The position numbers were made by a program, and so were the translations under genes. The notes under the pieces were generated by a model, which made no database searches, was not told the DNA's origin, and saw nothing but the letters and a program-made list of their open reading frames with translations. From assembly GCA_042862465.1 (NCBI GenBank), contig JASTVH010000001.1:496001-560000 (forward strand): 64,000 nt of DNA, given 5' to 3'. Within the stretch, counting starts at the first letter, position 1, and the number at the start of each line of letters is the position of its first letter. This document shows positions 44,162 to 52,454 of the stretch, piece after piece. Source of the DNA: JASTVH01 sp042862465. Its GTDB lineage: Bacteria > Pseudomonadota > Gammaproteobacteria > Pseudomonadales > Oleiphilaceae.

Positions 44162-45385
44162 TCAGCGCACTGGCCCACCCCCGACCTCATCACGCGCTTC
44201 GGCGGCCTCCCAATCCTTCCCAACCAGCGTTTCAATGTCCTCAAGAATGCCGGAGGCGTTGGTGAGTCGGGCCAGCCAGCTCAGGGGGCAGCCGCGTTCA
44301 GTCCCGGCGCTGTGCAGGGCGGCCATGGCCGGGCCGATCAGCCAGGCGCGGCCGCAGGAGTCCCCACCACACTGGATATTGGCGCGTACGGCTTCGGTGA
44401 AGCTGTCGGCCTGGCTGAGGATATGGAAGCTGACGGGCATGGCCTCGTTGAGGTAACAGGTGCGGCCTAACTGGTCGCCGGCGCCCGGGCCATCCAGGCT
44501 CTTGCTGTCGCAGGCGGTTTTCAGGCTGTGCGGATCCGGGGCTTCTGGAATGGCTGCCTGTAGGGCGTCCTGGATGGGGTGCCCCTGAAACAGTTGCTCA
44601 AGCAGTCTGGCGGCACAGCGGGCCCAGGCCACGGCTTCGTCGTGGTTGTTGGTGACGCGGACAGCTGCTTCGGTCACCGCCATCAGTTGATCGCTGCCGT
44701 AAAAACTGGCCACCAGCGGCGGCAATTTGGAGATGGCCGTTATCTGCATGTCGACGGCGCCGGTTTCCGCCGAGAGGTGCTGGTCGATGGTCCTGGCCAG
44801 ATGAACCCCGGCGTCCTGGACCTCCTTTTCAGGGTAGGTGGCGTTGATCGCCCTGCGAATCGGCGCATCCAGCTCATCCCCGCTCAGGTAGCGGGTATAG
44901 GGCAGGACCTTTTGCACGATGATGCGCTGCTGCTCGTCGGTCAGGCGGTCCGCGACGGCGTCGATGGCCTGCTGGATGGCCTCCTTTTCGATGGCGGTCA
45001 GGTTTTCCAGGGTGACGCGGGTGGGGTTGTCGATGAAGCCTTGCCATTCACCGCCAGGGCCGAAGTAATGGCGAAAGCGGCGCTGGTAGTCGGTGACATT
45101 GAGCTGGCCCCGATTGCCCAGAAGGCTTTTGGTGAGCACGCCGGTGGCGGCCCCGTAATGGCTGACGTCCCCCGAGGCCTTGCCCTTGTGGGCAAAATAA
45201 CCCACGCCACCACGAAAATACTCGGCTTTGGGCGGCAGGAATTCCGGTGTCTGGCCGCCAACGTCGAGAATACGTTGGCTGTCGTACACCCAATGCAGCC
45301 CAAGCGCAGCCGCATCGGCGACCCAGCCGCCTGCCAGGGCGTTGATGAGTCGACAGTGCTGGGTGATTGCGGTGTCCTTGCTCAT
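44162..45385 (-). CDS. ADP-ribosylglycohydrolase-family protein
   Basis: The 407-residue protein is all-helical like ARH/DraG enzymes. It has an N-terminal ALAGGWVADAAALGLHW (about 17-33) and a C-terminal IQCGGDSCGRAWLIGPAMAA (about 345-364) corresponding to the NxGGDxDTxGA metal-binding motif, with the Asp-Thr pair changed to Cys-Gly. This change removes a usual magnesium ligand, so activity may differ. The family removes ADP-ribose from proteins. AGGAG precedes ATG 45385. Confidence 0.8.
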   Translation of the reverse strand: MSKDTAITQHCRLINALAGGWVADAAALGLHWVYDSQRILDVGGQTPEFLPPKAEYFRGGVGYFAHKGKASGDVSHYGAATGVLTKSLLGNRGQLNVTDYQRRFRHYFGPGGEWQGFIDNPTRVTLENLTAIEKEAIQQAIDAVADRLTDEQQRIIVQKVLPYTRYLSGDELDAPIRRAINATYPEKEVQDAGVHLARTIDQHLSAETGAVDMQITAISKLPPLVASFYGSDQLMAVTEAAVRVTNNHDEAVAWARCAARLLEQLFQGHPIQDALQAAIPEAPDPHSLKTACDSKSLDGPGAGDQLGRTCYLNEAMPVSFHILSQADSFTEAVRANIQCGGDSCGRAWLIGPAMAALHSAGTERGCPLSWLARLTNASGILEDIETLVGKDWEAAEARDEVGGGPVR

Positions 45386-45535
45386 CTGCTCGCTCCTGCG
45401 TTGATGGGCCTCTTATACTCCTACGTGGCGATGCCGGAGAACGTTCAGAAAATCCGTTCGTCAAAGACCAGCATCACGCCTGCCAATTAACTTTAAAGGT
45501 GGGAATCGCATGAGCTGACTGCTTGTTGGACTCGG

Positions 45536-45772
45536 TTATTTGAGTTTTGACCCCCAAATAGCCAGCTTGTGGCGCATGGCTTTCTGCGAGACCTGGTCTT
45601 CCGGTATGGCCTGAATGACGTTGTCGTGGACCAGCAGGCGGTAGATGTATTCGATCTTGGCGTCCTGGGAATCGGTGGCTTCGAACTCCACCACGCCGCG
45701 CTCCTCGCCGTATCGCATGCCTTCCGCGATCGCCTTCTTCAGCAGTTCCTTCTCGTTTTTCAGTTTCTTCAT
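45536..45772 (-). CDS. DUF5062 small protein
   Basis: The 78-residue protein starts MKKLKNEKELLKKAIAEGM. The conserved KIEYIYRLLVHDNVIQAIPED and the end MRHKLAIWGSKL match DUF5062, a small soluble helical family found in Vibrio, Pseudomonas and Marinobacter. Function unknown. It is a single gene. Confidence 0.75.
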   Translation of the reverse strand: MKKLKNEKELLKKAIAEGMRYGEERGVVEFEATDSQDAKIEYIYRLLVHDNVIQAIPEDQVSQKAMRHKLAIWGSKLK

Positions 45773-45863
45773 GGTGGCTCACATCGCTTGACTGAACCCT
45801 CAGGTTAGACCGCCAGGCCGTTGGGAAGCCAGGTGGTCTGGCGGTTTTCTCCGGGTCAATCGC

Positions 45864-46808
45864 TCAAAACAGCGAACCGACAGCGATTTCACGCAGGCCT
45901 GACGCCTCTCGGAGGATGAAGAGGGCATTGAGGCCCTGCTGCTGGGCCAGGGCGGGGCCGGTGGTTTCTCCTGCGGCCATCAGGGCGGTGGCCCAGGCGT
46001 CGGCCTGCATGCAGTCGGCCATGACCACGGTGACCTGGGCCAGATGGTTGCGGACAGGGCCGCGGCTGGCGCCGTGCATGGTGTGGGAGAGGCAGTCCCT
46101 GCCGACGGTTACACAGTGCCGGTAGTCGCCGGAGGTGGCCACAGCGGCATCGGTGAGGGCGAGTACGCCCATGACCGAACGCAGGCCACGTTCCGGGCGT
46201 TCCACTGCGATATCCCAGGGTTCGCCGTCCGGTTTGAGGCCTCGGGCCCGCATTTCACCATCGATCCCCACCAGATAGCGATCGATCCCGAAGCCATCGA
46301 GGCAGCGTGCAAGCTGGTCGACGCCGAAGCCTTTGGCGATTCCGGCGAGGTCCAGTGTGATGGGGGCATGTTTGCGAACACGACCGGTGTCCAGTTCCAG
46401 GGCACGGCTGGCCGGCGTGTGGGCACCCTGCATCAGGCGTTTGATGGACGCTGCTTCCGGTTCCTGGCAGGCGGCGCCAAAGCCCCAGGCGTTGACCAGA
46501 TCGCCCACGGCCATGTCGAACGCGCCGCCGGAGGCCGACTCCACGGCCAGCCCGGCTTCCAGTACCTGGTGCAACTCCTGTGGGACGTTCTGCCAGGTAT
46601 CCACTGGCGCCGCATTCAAACGCATCAGCTCCGAGTCGGATTTCCAGCTGGACATCTGGCGGTCCACCTGGTCGACGGCAGCGAACAGGGTCGCTTCGAT
46701 GGCCGTGGTGTCGAGGTTTTCGGCGCCATAGAACCGGGCTGTATAGCGGGTGCCCATGGTGGCCCCGTTAACGTTGTAGAGGTGCAGGTGTTCAGTAGAC
46801 GTCTTCAC
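45864..46808 (-). CDS. apbE: FAD:protein FMN transferase (ApbE)
   Basis: I choose the GTG at 46808 (314 residues), which has GGAGGG 8 bases upstream and overlaps the upstream gene's stop by 17 bases. It has MGTRYTARFYG near the start, the flavin-binding SGGAFDMAVGDLVNAWGFG (about 101-119) and DLAGIAKGFGVDQLA (about 175-189). The HxMHGASRGPV region differs from the usual HIIDPRTG. ApbE attaches FMN covalently to a Thr in target proteins, usually of envelope electron-transfer systems. It has no evident signal peptide or lipobox and ends the four-gene minus-strand operon. Confidence 0.9.
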   Translation of the reverse strand: MKTSTEHLHLYNVNGATMGTRYTARFYGAENLDTTAIEATLFAAVDQVDRQMSSWKSDSELMRLNAAPVDTWQNVPQELHQVLEAGLAVESASGGAFDMAVGDLVNAWGFGAACQEPEAASIKRLMQGAHTPASRALELDTGRVRKHAPITLDLAGIAKGFGVDQLARCLDGFGIDRYLVGIDGEMRARGLKPDGEPWDIAVERPERGLRSVMGVLALTDAAVATSGDYRHCVTVGRDCLSHTMHGASRGPVRNHLAQVTVVMADCMQADAWATALMAAGETTGPALAQQQGLNALFILREASGLREIAVGSLF

Positions 46809-48999
46809 GGTAGCGTCCCTCCGCTTTGAGAGTGCTGACATCCAGCTGCAACGGGGCCAGGATGTCGTCCAGGGCGGCCATCACGCTGGCGGCCATATCA
46901 CGCCCGCCACAGACCAGGATCTGCGCGCCGGCTTCCACCAGTTGCCGCAATCGGGAGGCGTCCGCGGTTACCCGGTCTTGTACGTAGCTGCCGGCCTCGA
47001 CCCGGGAGAAGGCGGTGTTCAGGGCATGCAGCCGGTGGTCGGACAGGTAGTGATGCAGTTGGTCCCGGTACAGAAAATCGGATTGGGGGCTACGCCCACC
47101 CCAGTACAGATACATGGGATTGCGTGCCCGGTTGTGGCGAATGAACCCGGCGAGCGGGCCGATTCCGGTGCCGGCGCCGATCAGGACCACGGGGGCCTTG
47201 CCGGCGTGGGGGCGGAACTCCGGGTTGCGCTGGATGAAGACATCGACGCGGTCCCCGGGCGCCAGCTGGTGCAGGAACCCCGAACACAATCCGCCCGGAT
47301 GCTGGCGTACGCAGATTTCGGCAAACCCGTCCCGACTGGCCGACGCGAGGGAATAGAACCGGGGATGTTCGCTGCCCGGAGGCAGGACGCCCAGCAGGTC
47401 GCCGGCCTCGAAGGCAGGCATCCGCCGACCGCCCAGCAAGCGCCGCCGGCCTTCGGGGAGCCGGAAACGCAGTACACTGGTGGGCGCGCCCACGGCCTGC
47501 CCGTAGTCCTCCCTGGCAGCCAGTTCCAGTGACTGGGTGTGCGGCCGCGCCGGTTGGTGATTCACGTCCAGGGCGATACCCAAGTGCTCTCCCAGAGCTT
47601 CTGCCCAGCGATGGAAGGTCTGGCTGGACTGGCGATCGACGAACTCGGTTGGCAGCAGTTGGGGCCAGCCCTTTTCCGACAGGGCATCAGACACCTCCCG
47701 GGCATACTGGCAGAAGCGCGGGAACTGGCGGTCGCCGAAGCCGAGCACCGCATAGGGCAGGGCGTTGCTTTGAGTCATCCGGCCCAGGCGCTTGTGGAAA
47801 CCACGGGCCGACTCCGGCGCCTCACCCTCGCCATAGGTGGCCGTCAGCACCAACAGTCGTTGCGCCCGTGGATAATCGGGCTCCAGCCGGCTCATGGGGG
47901 CGGTGTGGACCCTGTGCCCGGCTTCGGTCAGGGCTTCGTGCAGGCTGCGGGCAAATCCCCAGGTGGTGTTGCCCTGGCTGCCCACCAGGATCACCGTTTC
48001 GCCATTACGGGCGGAGCTGTTGTTGCGCAGGCGCGGCAGGGCACGGCGCCGGCGCCACCAGATCAGACCGCCGGTGACGGACAGGACCGGCACGGTCAGG
48101 GCCGATGCGCCCAGAATGAGGCCCAGCCACCACAGGCCCTCGCCGGTATGCAGCTTGATGATCAGTGACTGCAGCGCACTGTCCGGCTGGCGTGGCTCGA
48201 AGGCCAGCAGGGCACCGCTGGATTGGTCCACAAAACCGGCGCCCTGATCGGTACGCAGGGAATAGACGTCGTTGGGATCGCCGGGGTAGGGGAACACCAG
48301 TTCCCGTAAATCACCCAGATCGGTGGCGCGCAGGGCGGAGAGTTCACCGACCGGTGCCGGCGCCCCGCCTGTCACCTGGGCCGGGAACGGCGGTTCGGCC
48401 TGGGTGGCCTCCGGCAGCAGCCCGAATCGCACCGCCGACATATAGCTGCCGGTGAGCGCGGAGAGTAGCAGGCCCAGTACCGCAAAGCGGGCCAGCTCCC
48501 CATGCAGGCGCTGGCTGGTGGTGCCCCGGATCGGCCGTAGCAGATGGCGCCAGCCGCCCATGCGGCGCACCAGCATCAGGATGCCGGATACACAAAGCAG
48601 CACCATGATCGCCGCTCCGATGCCTGCGGCGAGCCGGCCGCCGTCACCCAGCATGAAGGAGCGGTGCAGGTCCTTGACCCAGCGGAACACTGGCGAGGGG
48701 CGATAGGGGCCAATGGCTTCACCGCTGGTGGGATCGACGCGCACTGCGTCGGGCCGGCGACCCTGGCTGTAGTAGACAATCACGGTGCCGGAGGGGGTGC
48801 GCTGAATCTGCTCGGTGCCCGGGTAGTGCGCGACCACCCGTTGCGCCAGCTGGGCCACATTAACCTGCCCGGATTCTGGCAGCACCGTCTGGGCCCGATC
48901 CAGGGCCGGACTCAGGGCCAGGATAGCGCCGCTCGTGGCGAGCACGATCAGCAACAGGCCGGCGATCAGGCCGGGTAAGGAATGCAGTCGGCGCAACAT
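46792..48999 (-). CDS. PepSY-type membrane protein fused to a flavodoxin-FAD-NADPH reductase
   Basis: The 735-residue fusion starts MLRRLHSLPGLIAGLLLI. Four membrane helices (about 9-28, 138-160, 175-195, 290-312) bracket periplasmic PepSY-like regions. Then come a flavodoxin domain (about 340-480, LVLTATYGEGEAPESA), an FAD domain (about 500-600, RFYSLAS) and an NADPH domain (about 605-735, GAGTGIGPLAGFIRHNR). It carries electrons from cytoplasmic NADPH through flavins into the membrane, as in sulfite-reductase-type flavoproteins. It is co-transcribed with DUF2271, acidic PepSY and apbE genes. Acceptor unknown; metal reduction is a plausible use. Confidence 0.88.
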   Translation of the reverse strand: MLRRLHSLPGLIAGLLLIVLATSGAILALSPALDRAQTVLPESGQVNVAQLAQRVVAHYPGTEQIQRTPSGTVIVYYSQGRRPDAVRVDPTSGEAIGPYRPSPVFRWVKDLHRSFMLGDGGRLAAGIGAAIMVLLCVSGILMLVRRMGGWRHLLRPIRGTTSQRLHGELARFAVLGLLLSALTGSYMSAVRFGLLPEATQAEPPFPAQVTGGAPAPVGELSALRATDLGDLRELVFPYPGDPNDVYSLRTDQGAGFVDQSSGALLAFEPRQPDSALQSLIIKLHTGEGLWWLGLILGASALTVPVLSVTGGLIWWRRRRALPRLRNNSSARNGETVILVGSQGNTTWGFARSLHEALTEAGHRVHTAPMSRLEPDYPRAQRLLVLTATYGEGEAPESARGFHKRLGRMTQSNALPYAVLGFGDRQFPRFCQYAREVSDALSEKGWPQLLPTEFVDRQSSQTFHRWAEALGEHLGIALDVNHQPARPHTQSLELAAREDYGQAVGAPTSVLRFRLPEGRRRLLGGRRMPAFEAGDLLGVLPPGSEHPRFYSLASASRDGFAEICVRQHPGGLCSGFLHQLAPGDRVDVFIQRNPEFRPHAGKAPVVLIGAGTGIGPLAGFIRHNRARNPMYLYWGGRSPQSDFLYRDQLHHYLSDHRLHALNTAFSRVEAGSYVQDRVTADASRLRQLVEAGAQILVCGGRDMAASVMAALDDILAPLQLDVSTLKAEGRYREDVY

Positions 49000-49032
49000 A
49001 TCAGGACTCCCTTTGGGTTGCCGTTAGTGGAT

Positions 49033-49557
49033 TTACAGGTCGTAGCGGAACGAGCGCACGTAGCCGCGGCCCGATACCGGCTGGCCCGCGCCCTCGGTGG
49101 TCAGTGGCGCGATCACATCGGCCGGGTTTTCCCGCATGTCTTCCACGGCGCTGTCCACCCGTACCTGGTAGCCGGCATCGATCAGGGTGTCGGCCAGGTC
49201 CACGGTGATTTTCAGGGTGCGCCCACTGCCGACGCTGGCGCCGGTCAGGCCGTCATATGCGGCGCTGGCCATACGGCTGCCCCGCGCCCAGTCCCGCAGG
49301 TGGCGGTAATATTTGGATTTGCCGCCGGCGACCCAGAGGGTGCCCTGGTAGCGCCCCTGGCTATCGGTCAGGTAGAGCGCCAGATAGGCCCCATCGCCGT
49401 AGTAGCTGTCCAACTGGGTGGTAAAGGTGACCTCCCGGGCTGCGGCCGGCTCGCTCAGGGCCAGCATCGGCATCGCGATGACGCCGGTCAGGCCAATGGC
49501 GGTTGCCAGCTTTTTCAGGCGCAGGCTGAATCTTTTCTCGATCTTGGGGGATGGCAT
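49033..49557 (-). CDS. DUF2271 periplasmic protein
   Basis: The start ATG 49557 (GGGAG upstream) gives 174 residues with a signal peptide (about 1-40, twin-basic then hydrophobic, ending EPAAA). The mature part has VTFTTQLDSYYGDGAYLALYL and LWVAGGKSKYYRHLRDWAR, the DUF2271 signatures (each shown here in part). DUF2271 genes regularly neighbour PepSY reductases and apbE, and are thought to be periplasmic partners in electron transfer. It lies 33 bases before the reductase. Confidence 0.8.
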   Translation of the reverse strand: MPSPKIEKRFSLRLKKLATAIGLTGVIAMPMLALSEPAAAREVTFTTQLDSYYGDGAYLALYLTDSQGRYQGTLWVAGGKSKYYRHLRDWARGSRMASAAYDGLTGASVGSGRTLKITVDLADTLIDAGYQVRVDSAVEDMRENPADVIAPLTTEGAGQPVSGRGYVRSFRYDL

Positions 49558-49585
49558 GATTTGAACTCCCTGGTTGTGCAACGGT

Positions 49586-49981
49586 TTACTGGATGCTGAC
49601 ACTGGGCCGGCTTTTGACGATGCCGTTGTTCGGCGTCGCATTGCCGCGGTCCGCTGAGGGGGTGCGCGAGTGCTCATAGCCCTCTTCGTCCTCGTCTTCG
49701 TCGTCTTCCTCGTCGTCGTACTCGACGCCGCGGGATTGCAGACTGGCCGGGCTGAAGGAGGCTTCCACCCGGTTACCCCGGGCATCGACCCCGTTCACCT
49801 CGTAACAGCCTTCGTCGATCTTGATCCGGTACACCGTCCAGCCCTGGGCTTCCAGTTGCTGGCGCAGTTGTTCCCGGGGCTGCCAGTCGGCCACCGGGTC
49901 GTAGCAGTCCTCGTCTGCCAGCGCGATGCCGCCACCCAGGGCCGCGGTTATTACGGCAACGGTGAGAAGTTTGCGTGTCAT
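49586..49981 (-). CDS. Periplasmic PepSY-domain protein with acidic tract
   Basis: ATG 49981, behind AGGAGA, gives 131 residues with a signal peptide (about 1-22, ending GIALA). A PepSY domain follows (about 28-85, REQLRQQLEAQGWTVYRIKI). At about 88-105 there is an acidic run, YDDEEDDEDEDEEGYEH, able to bind divalent metals. The gene is first in the minus-strand operon and faces the two-component system across 218 bases. Acidic PepSY proteins are often induced by metals or calcium (known for relatives); sensing here is inference. Confidence 0.78.
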   Translation of the reverse strand: MTRKLLTVAVITAALGGGIALADEDCYDPVADWQPREQLRQQLEAQGWTVYRIKIDEGCYEVNGVDARGNRVEASFSPASLQSRGVEYDDEEDDEDEDEEGYEHSRTPSADRGNATPNNGIVKSRPSVSIQ

Positions 49982-50062
49982 GGTTGGTCTCCTGTCAGCT
50001 TTAATCCGGCCCGCTTCCGTCAAGGAATGCGGGTCAGGCTGGGGATACTGTAGGGGGACGAC

Positions 50063-50078
50063 CTGACAGTGAGCTGAA
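50063..50078 (-). promoter_or_regulatory. Operator A of the PepSY/cytochrome regulon
   Basis: On the minus strand this reads TTCAGCTCACTGTCAG, identical over 16 bases to the site at 52221. TCAG half-sites start 11 bases apart, one DNA turn, as for OmpR-family regulators. It faces the acidic PepSY gene. Confidence 0.65.
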
Positions 50079-50095
50079 GCGTCTGCGCCCATTTG

Positions 50096-50111
50096 TTCAG
50101 GTGACTGTCAG
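50096..50111 (+). promoter_or_regulatory. Operator B of the PepSY/cytochrome regulon
   Basis: TTCAGGTGACTGTCAG, differing from operators A and C at two inner positions. It faces the response-regulator gene, about 89 bases before its start. Confidence 0.6.
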
Positions 50112-50199
50112 GTTGGCGCGACAGAGTGGTCGATCAGGCCGGACGAAGCGCGGCAACTGGCCTACAATGCCCATTCATGAAACGGGAATTGATCTGACC

Positions 50200-50859
50200 A
50201 TGCGTATTCTGCTTATCGAGGACTCTCCCGGTCTGGGCGAGGCGGTCCGGGACCAGTTGGCGGACGATGGCCATGCGGTGGACTGGGTCCAGTCCCTGCG
50301 TGAGGCCGAGGCCAGCGTGCGTAGCACCGGCTACGACCTGATCCTGCTGGACCTGATGCTGCCGGACGGGCGCGGGCTGGATTTACTGCGCAGCCGTCGC
50401 GGCGCGGGAGATACGACCGCGGTGATCATTCTCACCGCCCGGGATCAGATTTCAGATCGCATCGAGGGCCTCAATGCCGGTGCCGACGATTACCTGGTCA
50501 AACCCTTCGATCTGGACGAACTATCGGCACGGGTGGCCGCCGTGGCCCGGCGTTACAGCGGCAATCCCAACCCGCTGGTTCATCGGGGGCCACTGGAGAT
50601 TGATCTGGCGGCGCGCAGTGTGCGGCGGGACGGCCATCCGGTGGCGTTGACGTCCCGGGAATGGACACTGTTTGAAGCATTGCTGCAGCGGCCGGGCGTG
50701 CTGCTCACCAAGGCCCAGCTGGAGGACTGCCTGTACGCCTTTGGCGCCGAGATCGAAAGCAACACCATCGAGGTCTACATCAGCCGCCTGCGCAAGAAGC
50801 TCGGCCGTGACGCGGTAGAGACCGTGCGCGGGATGGGCTACCGCCTGGGGCCGGCATGA
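50200..50859 (+). CDS. OmpR-family response regulator
   Basis: The start ATG 50200 (MRILLIEDSPGLGEAV) gives 219 residues. The receiver domain has phosphoacceptor Asp51 in LILLDLMLPDG and Lys in LVKPFDL. The winged-helix Trans_reg_C domain (about 125-218) ends ETVRGMGYRLG. Its stop overlaps the kinase start by 4 bases. It probably binds the three TTCAG-N6-GTCAG sites around the locus. It resembles PmrA/QseB-type regulators. Confidence 0.93.
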   Translation: MRILLIEDSPGLGEAVRDQLADDGHAVDWVQSLREAEASVRSTGYDLILLDLMLPDGRGLDLLRSRRGAGDTTAVIILTARDQISDRIEGLNAGADDYLVKPFDLDELSARVAAVARRYSGNPNPLVHRGPLEIDLAARSVRRDGHPVALTSREWTLFEALLQRPGVLLTKAQLEDCLYAFGAEIESNTIEVYISRLRKKLGRDAVETVRGMGYRLGPA

Positions 50860-52211
50860 TCGGGGCCTGGCTGAAACGTCGTCATGCCGGACCGGGCAGT
50901 CTGCAACGTCGTTTGGGGCTGGGCCTGACCCTGGGCCTGACCCTGTTGTGGCTGGCAGCAACCCTGACCGCGGGCCTGGTGGTTCGCCACGAAATGGACG
51001 AGGCGTTCGACAGCGCCCTGCAGGAGACCTCCGAACGGCTCCTGCCTCTGGCGGTGATGGAGATCATCAACCGTGAGGAGGCCGAGGAGCTGCGCTTGCC
51101 CCAGCACATTGCTCCTTTGGACAAGCCCCAGGAATACCTGACCTATCTGGTGCGCGACGCCCAGGGGCGCATCCTGCTGCAATCCCACGATGTGGATCCC
51201 AGTGTCTTTCCGCCACGGCCGCAGGCGGGTTTTCATACGACGTCGAGCCATCGTTTCTATGGGGCCTCGGCCGTCAGCGGCACCGTCTACATCGAAGTGG
51301 CCGAGCCCCTGGGCCATCGTCGCGAGGCTCTGGGCGAGGCGGTGATCGCACTGCTGCTGCCGCTGGCCATCGCCATCCCGTTGAGTCTCGTGGGTGTCTG
51401 GCTCTATGTCCGCCATAGCCTGCGCAGTGTGGTGAGTTACCGGGACGCGATTGCGGCGCGCGGTGAAGGGGACCTGACGCCGGTCCAGAGCGGCCCGCTG
51501 CCGGCCGAGATCGATCCCATCGCGGAGGAAGTCAATCAGCTGCTGGATCGATTGCGTCGGGCACTGGAAGCCGAGCGCAGCTTCACCGCCAACAGCGCCC
51601 ACGAACTGCGGACCCCTCTGGCGGAGGCCCTGGCCCAGCTCCAGCGACTGCGCCGGGAAGTCCCGGAAGGTTCCGGCCAGGATCGGATTGAGCGGATCGA
51701 GTCATCGCTGAGGGGGCTGGCCCGCCTGTCGGAGAAGCTGATGCAGTTGGCCAAGGCGGAAGGCGCAGGCCTGATCGGTGCCCAGGCTCAGGACATGGTG
51801 CCGGTATTGCGCCATGTCCTGGAGGATTTCCGGGCCGGGGAAGGGCGTCTGGTACTGGATTTGCCGGACTCGGAACCGGTCTTGTCGACCATGGATCCCG
51901 ACGCCTTTGCCATTCTGCTCCGCAACCTGATCGAGAATGCCCTCAAGCACGGGCCGGAGGACGAAGACGTCGAGGTGCGCCTGGCCAGTGATGGCCTGCG
52001 GGTGATCAATGGCGGGCCGGCGGTGTCTCCGGATGTGCTCAACAGTCTGACTGATCGTTTCGTACGCGGAAGCACCCGGGCATCCGGGGCTGGGCTGGGG
52101 TTGGCCATCGTCCAGGCCATCGCCCGGGGTGCAGGCAGCCAATTGGTACTGAAATCCCCGGCCAGCGGCCGCAGCGACGGTTTCGAGGCCTCTGTGCGGC
52201 TGCCCCAATAG
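50856..52211 (+). CDS. Sensor histidine kinase partner of the OmpR-type regulator
   Basis: The 451-residue kinase has membrane segments at about 25-47 and 160-184 around a periplasmic domain of about 110 residues. There is a HAMP-like linker, a HisKA box with His in NSAHELRTPLAE at about 248, and HATPase motifs NLIENALKHG and GAGLGLAIVQA. The periplasmic sensor has several acidic residues (EIINREEAEEL). The signal may be a metal or a peptide (inference). Co-translated with the regulator. Confidence 0.92.
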   Translation: MIGAWLKRRHAGPGSLQRRLGLGLTLGLTLLWLAATLTAGLVVRHEMDEAFDSALQETSERLLPLAVMEIINREEAEELRLPQHIAPLDKPQEYLTYLVRDAQGRILLQSHDVDPSVFPPRPQAGFHTTSSHRFYGASAVSGTVYIEVAEPLGHRREALGEAVIALLLPLAIAIPLSLVGVWLYVRHSLRSVVSYRDAIAARGEGDLTPVQSGPLPAEIDPIAEEVNQLLDRLRRALEAERSFTANSAHELRTPLAEALAQLQRLRREVPEGSGQDRIERIESSLRGLARLSEKLMQLAKAEGAGLIGAQAQDMVPVLRHVLEDFRAGEGRLVLDLPDSEPVLSTMDPDAFAILLRNLIENALKHGPEDEDVEVRLASDGLRVINGGPAVSPDVLNSLTDRFVRGSTRASGAGLGLAIVQAIARGAGSQLVLKSPASGRSDGFEASVRLPQ

Positions 52212-52220
52212 ACCCGTTTG

Positions 52221-52236
52221 TTCAGCTCACTGTCAG
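52221..52236 (+). promoter_or_regulatory. Operator C of the PepSY/cytochrome regulon
   Basis: TTCAGCTCACTGTCAG, a perfect 16-base match to operator A. It lies 51 bases before the small acidic gene, so the regulator probably drives that gene and the cytochrome separately from its own promoter. Confidence 0.65.
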
Positions 52237-52286
52237 CTTCCTTCATTAAGGTAAGGCTCAAAGACTGAGTACCAAGGAGCCTTACC

Positions 52287-52454
52287 ATGTTCAAAAAAGC
52301 ATTCGCACTGGTCCTTTTGGGCATCGTTGTGATCGGCGGACTGACGGTGGCCTACGGGACCTTCTACGATAAGGGCTTTGCCAGTAGCGTGAGCGGGCTT
52401 GTCGGCGCCGGCGAGGATGACGACGAGTGGGAGGAGCACGACGATGACGATTAA
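52287..52454 (+). CDS. 55-residue membrane peptide with acidic tail
   Basis: ATG 52287 follows CAAGGAGCC. A single N-terminal hydrophobic helix (about 5-24) is followed by a short linker and the tail GEDDDEWEEHDDDD. The stop overlaps the cytochrome gene by 11 bases. The tail echoes the acidic run of the PepSY protein and might bind metal ions. No family is recognised. The gene is well supported by its ribosome site, operator and overlap. Confidence 0.7.
   Translation: MFKKAFALVLLGIVVIGGLTVAYGTFYDKGFASSVSGLVGAGEDDDEWEEHDDDD

Noticed and set aside
45809..45845. Inverted repeat ACCGCCAG/CTGGCGGT with TTTTC after it, as a terminator
   Set aside because: It would act on the plus strand, where no gene lies just upstream, and the loop is long (21 bases).
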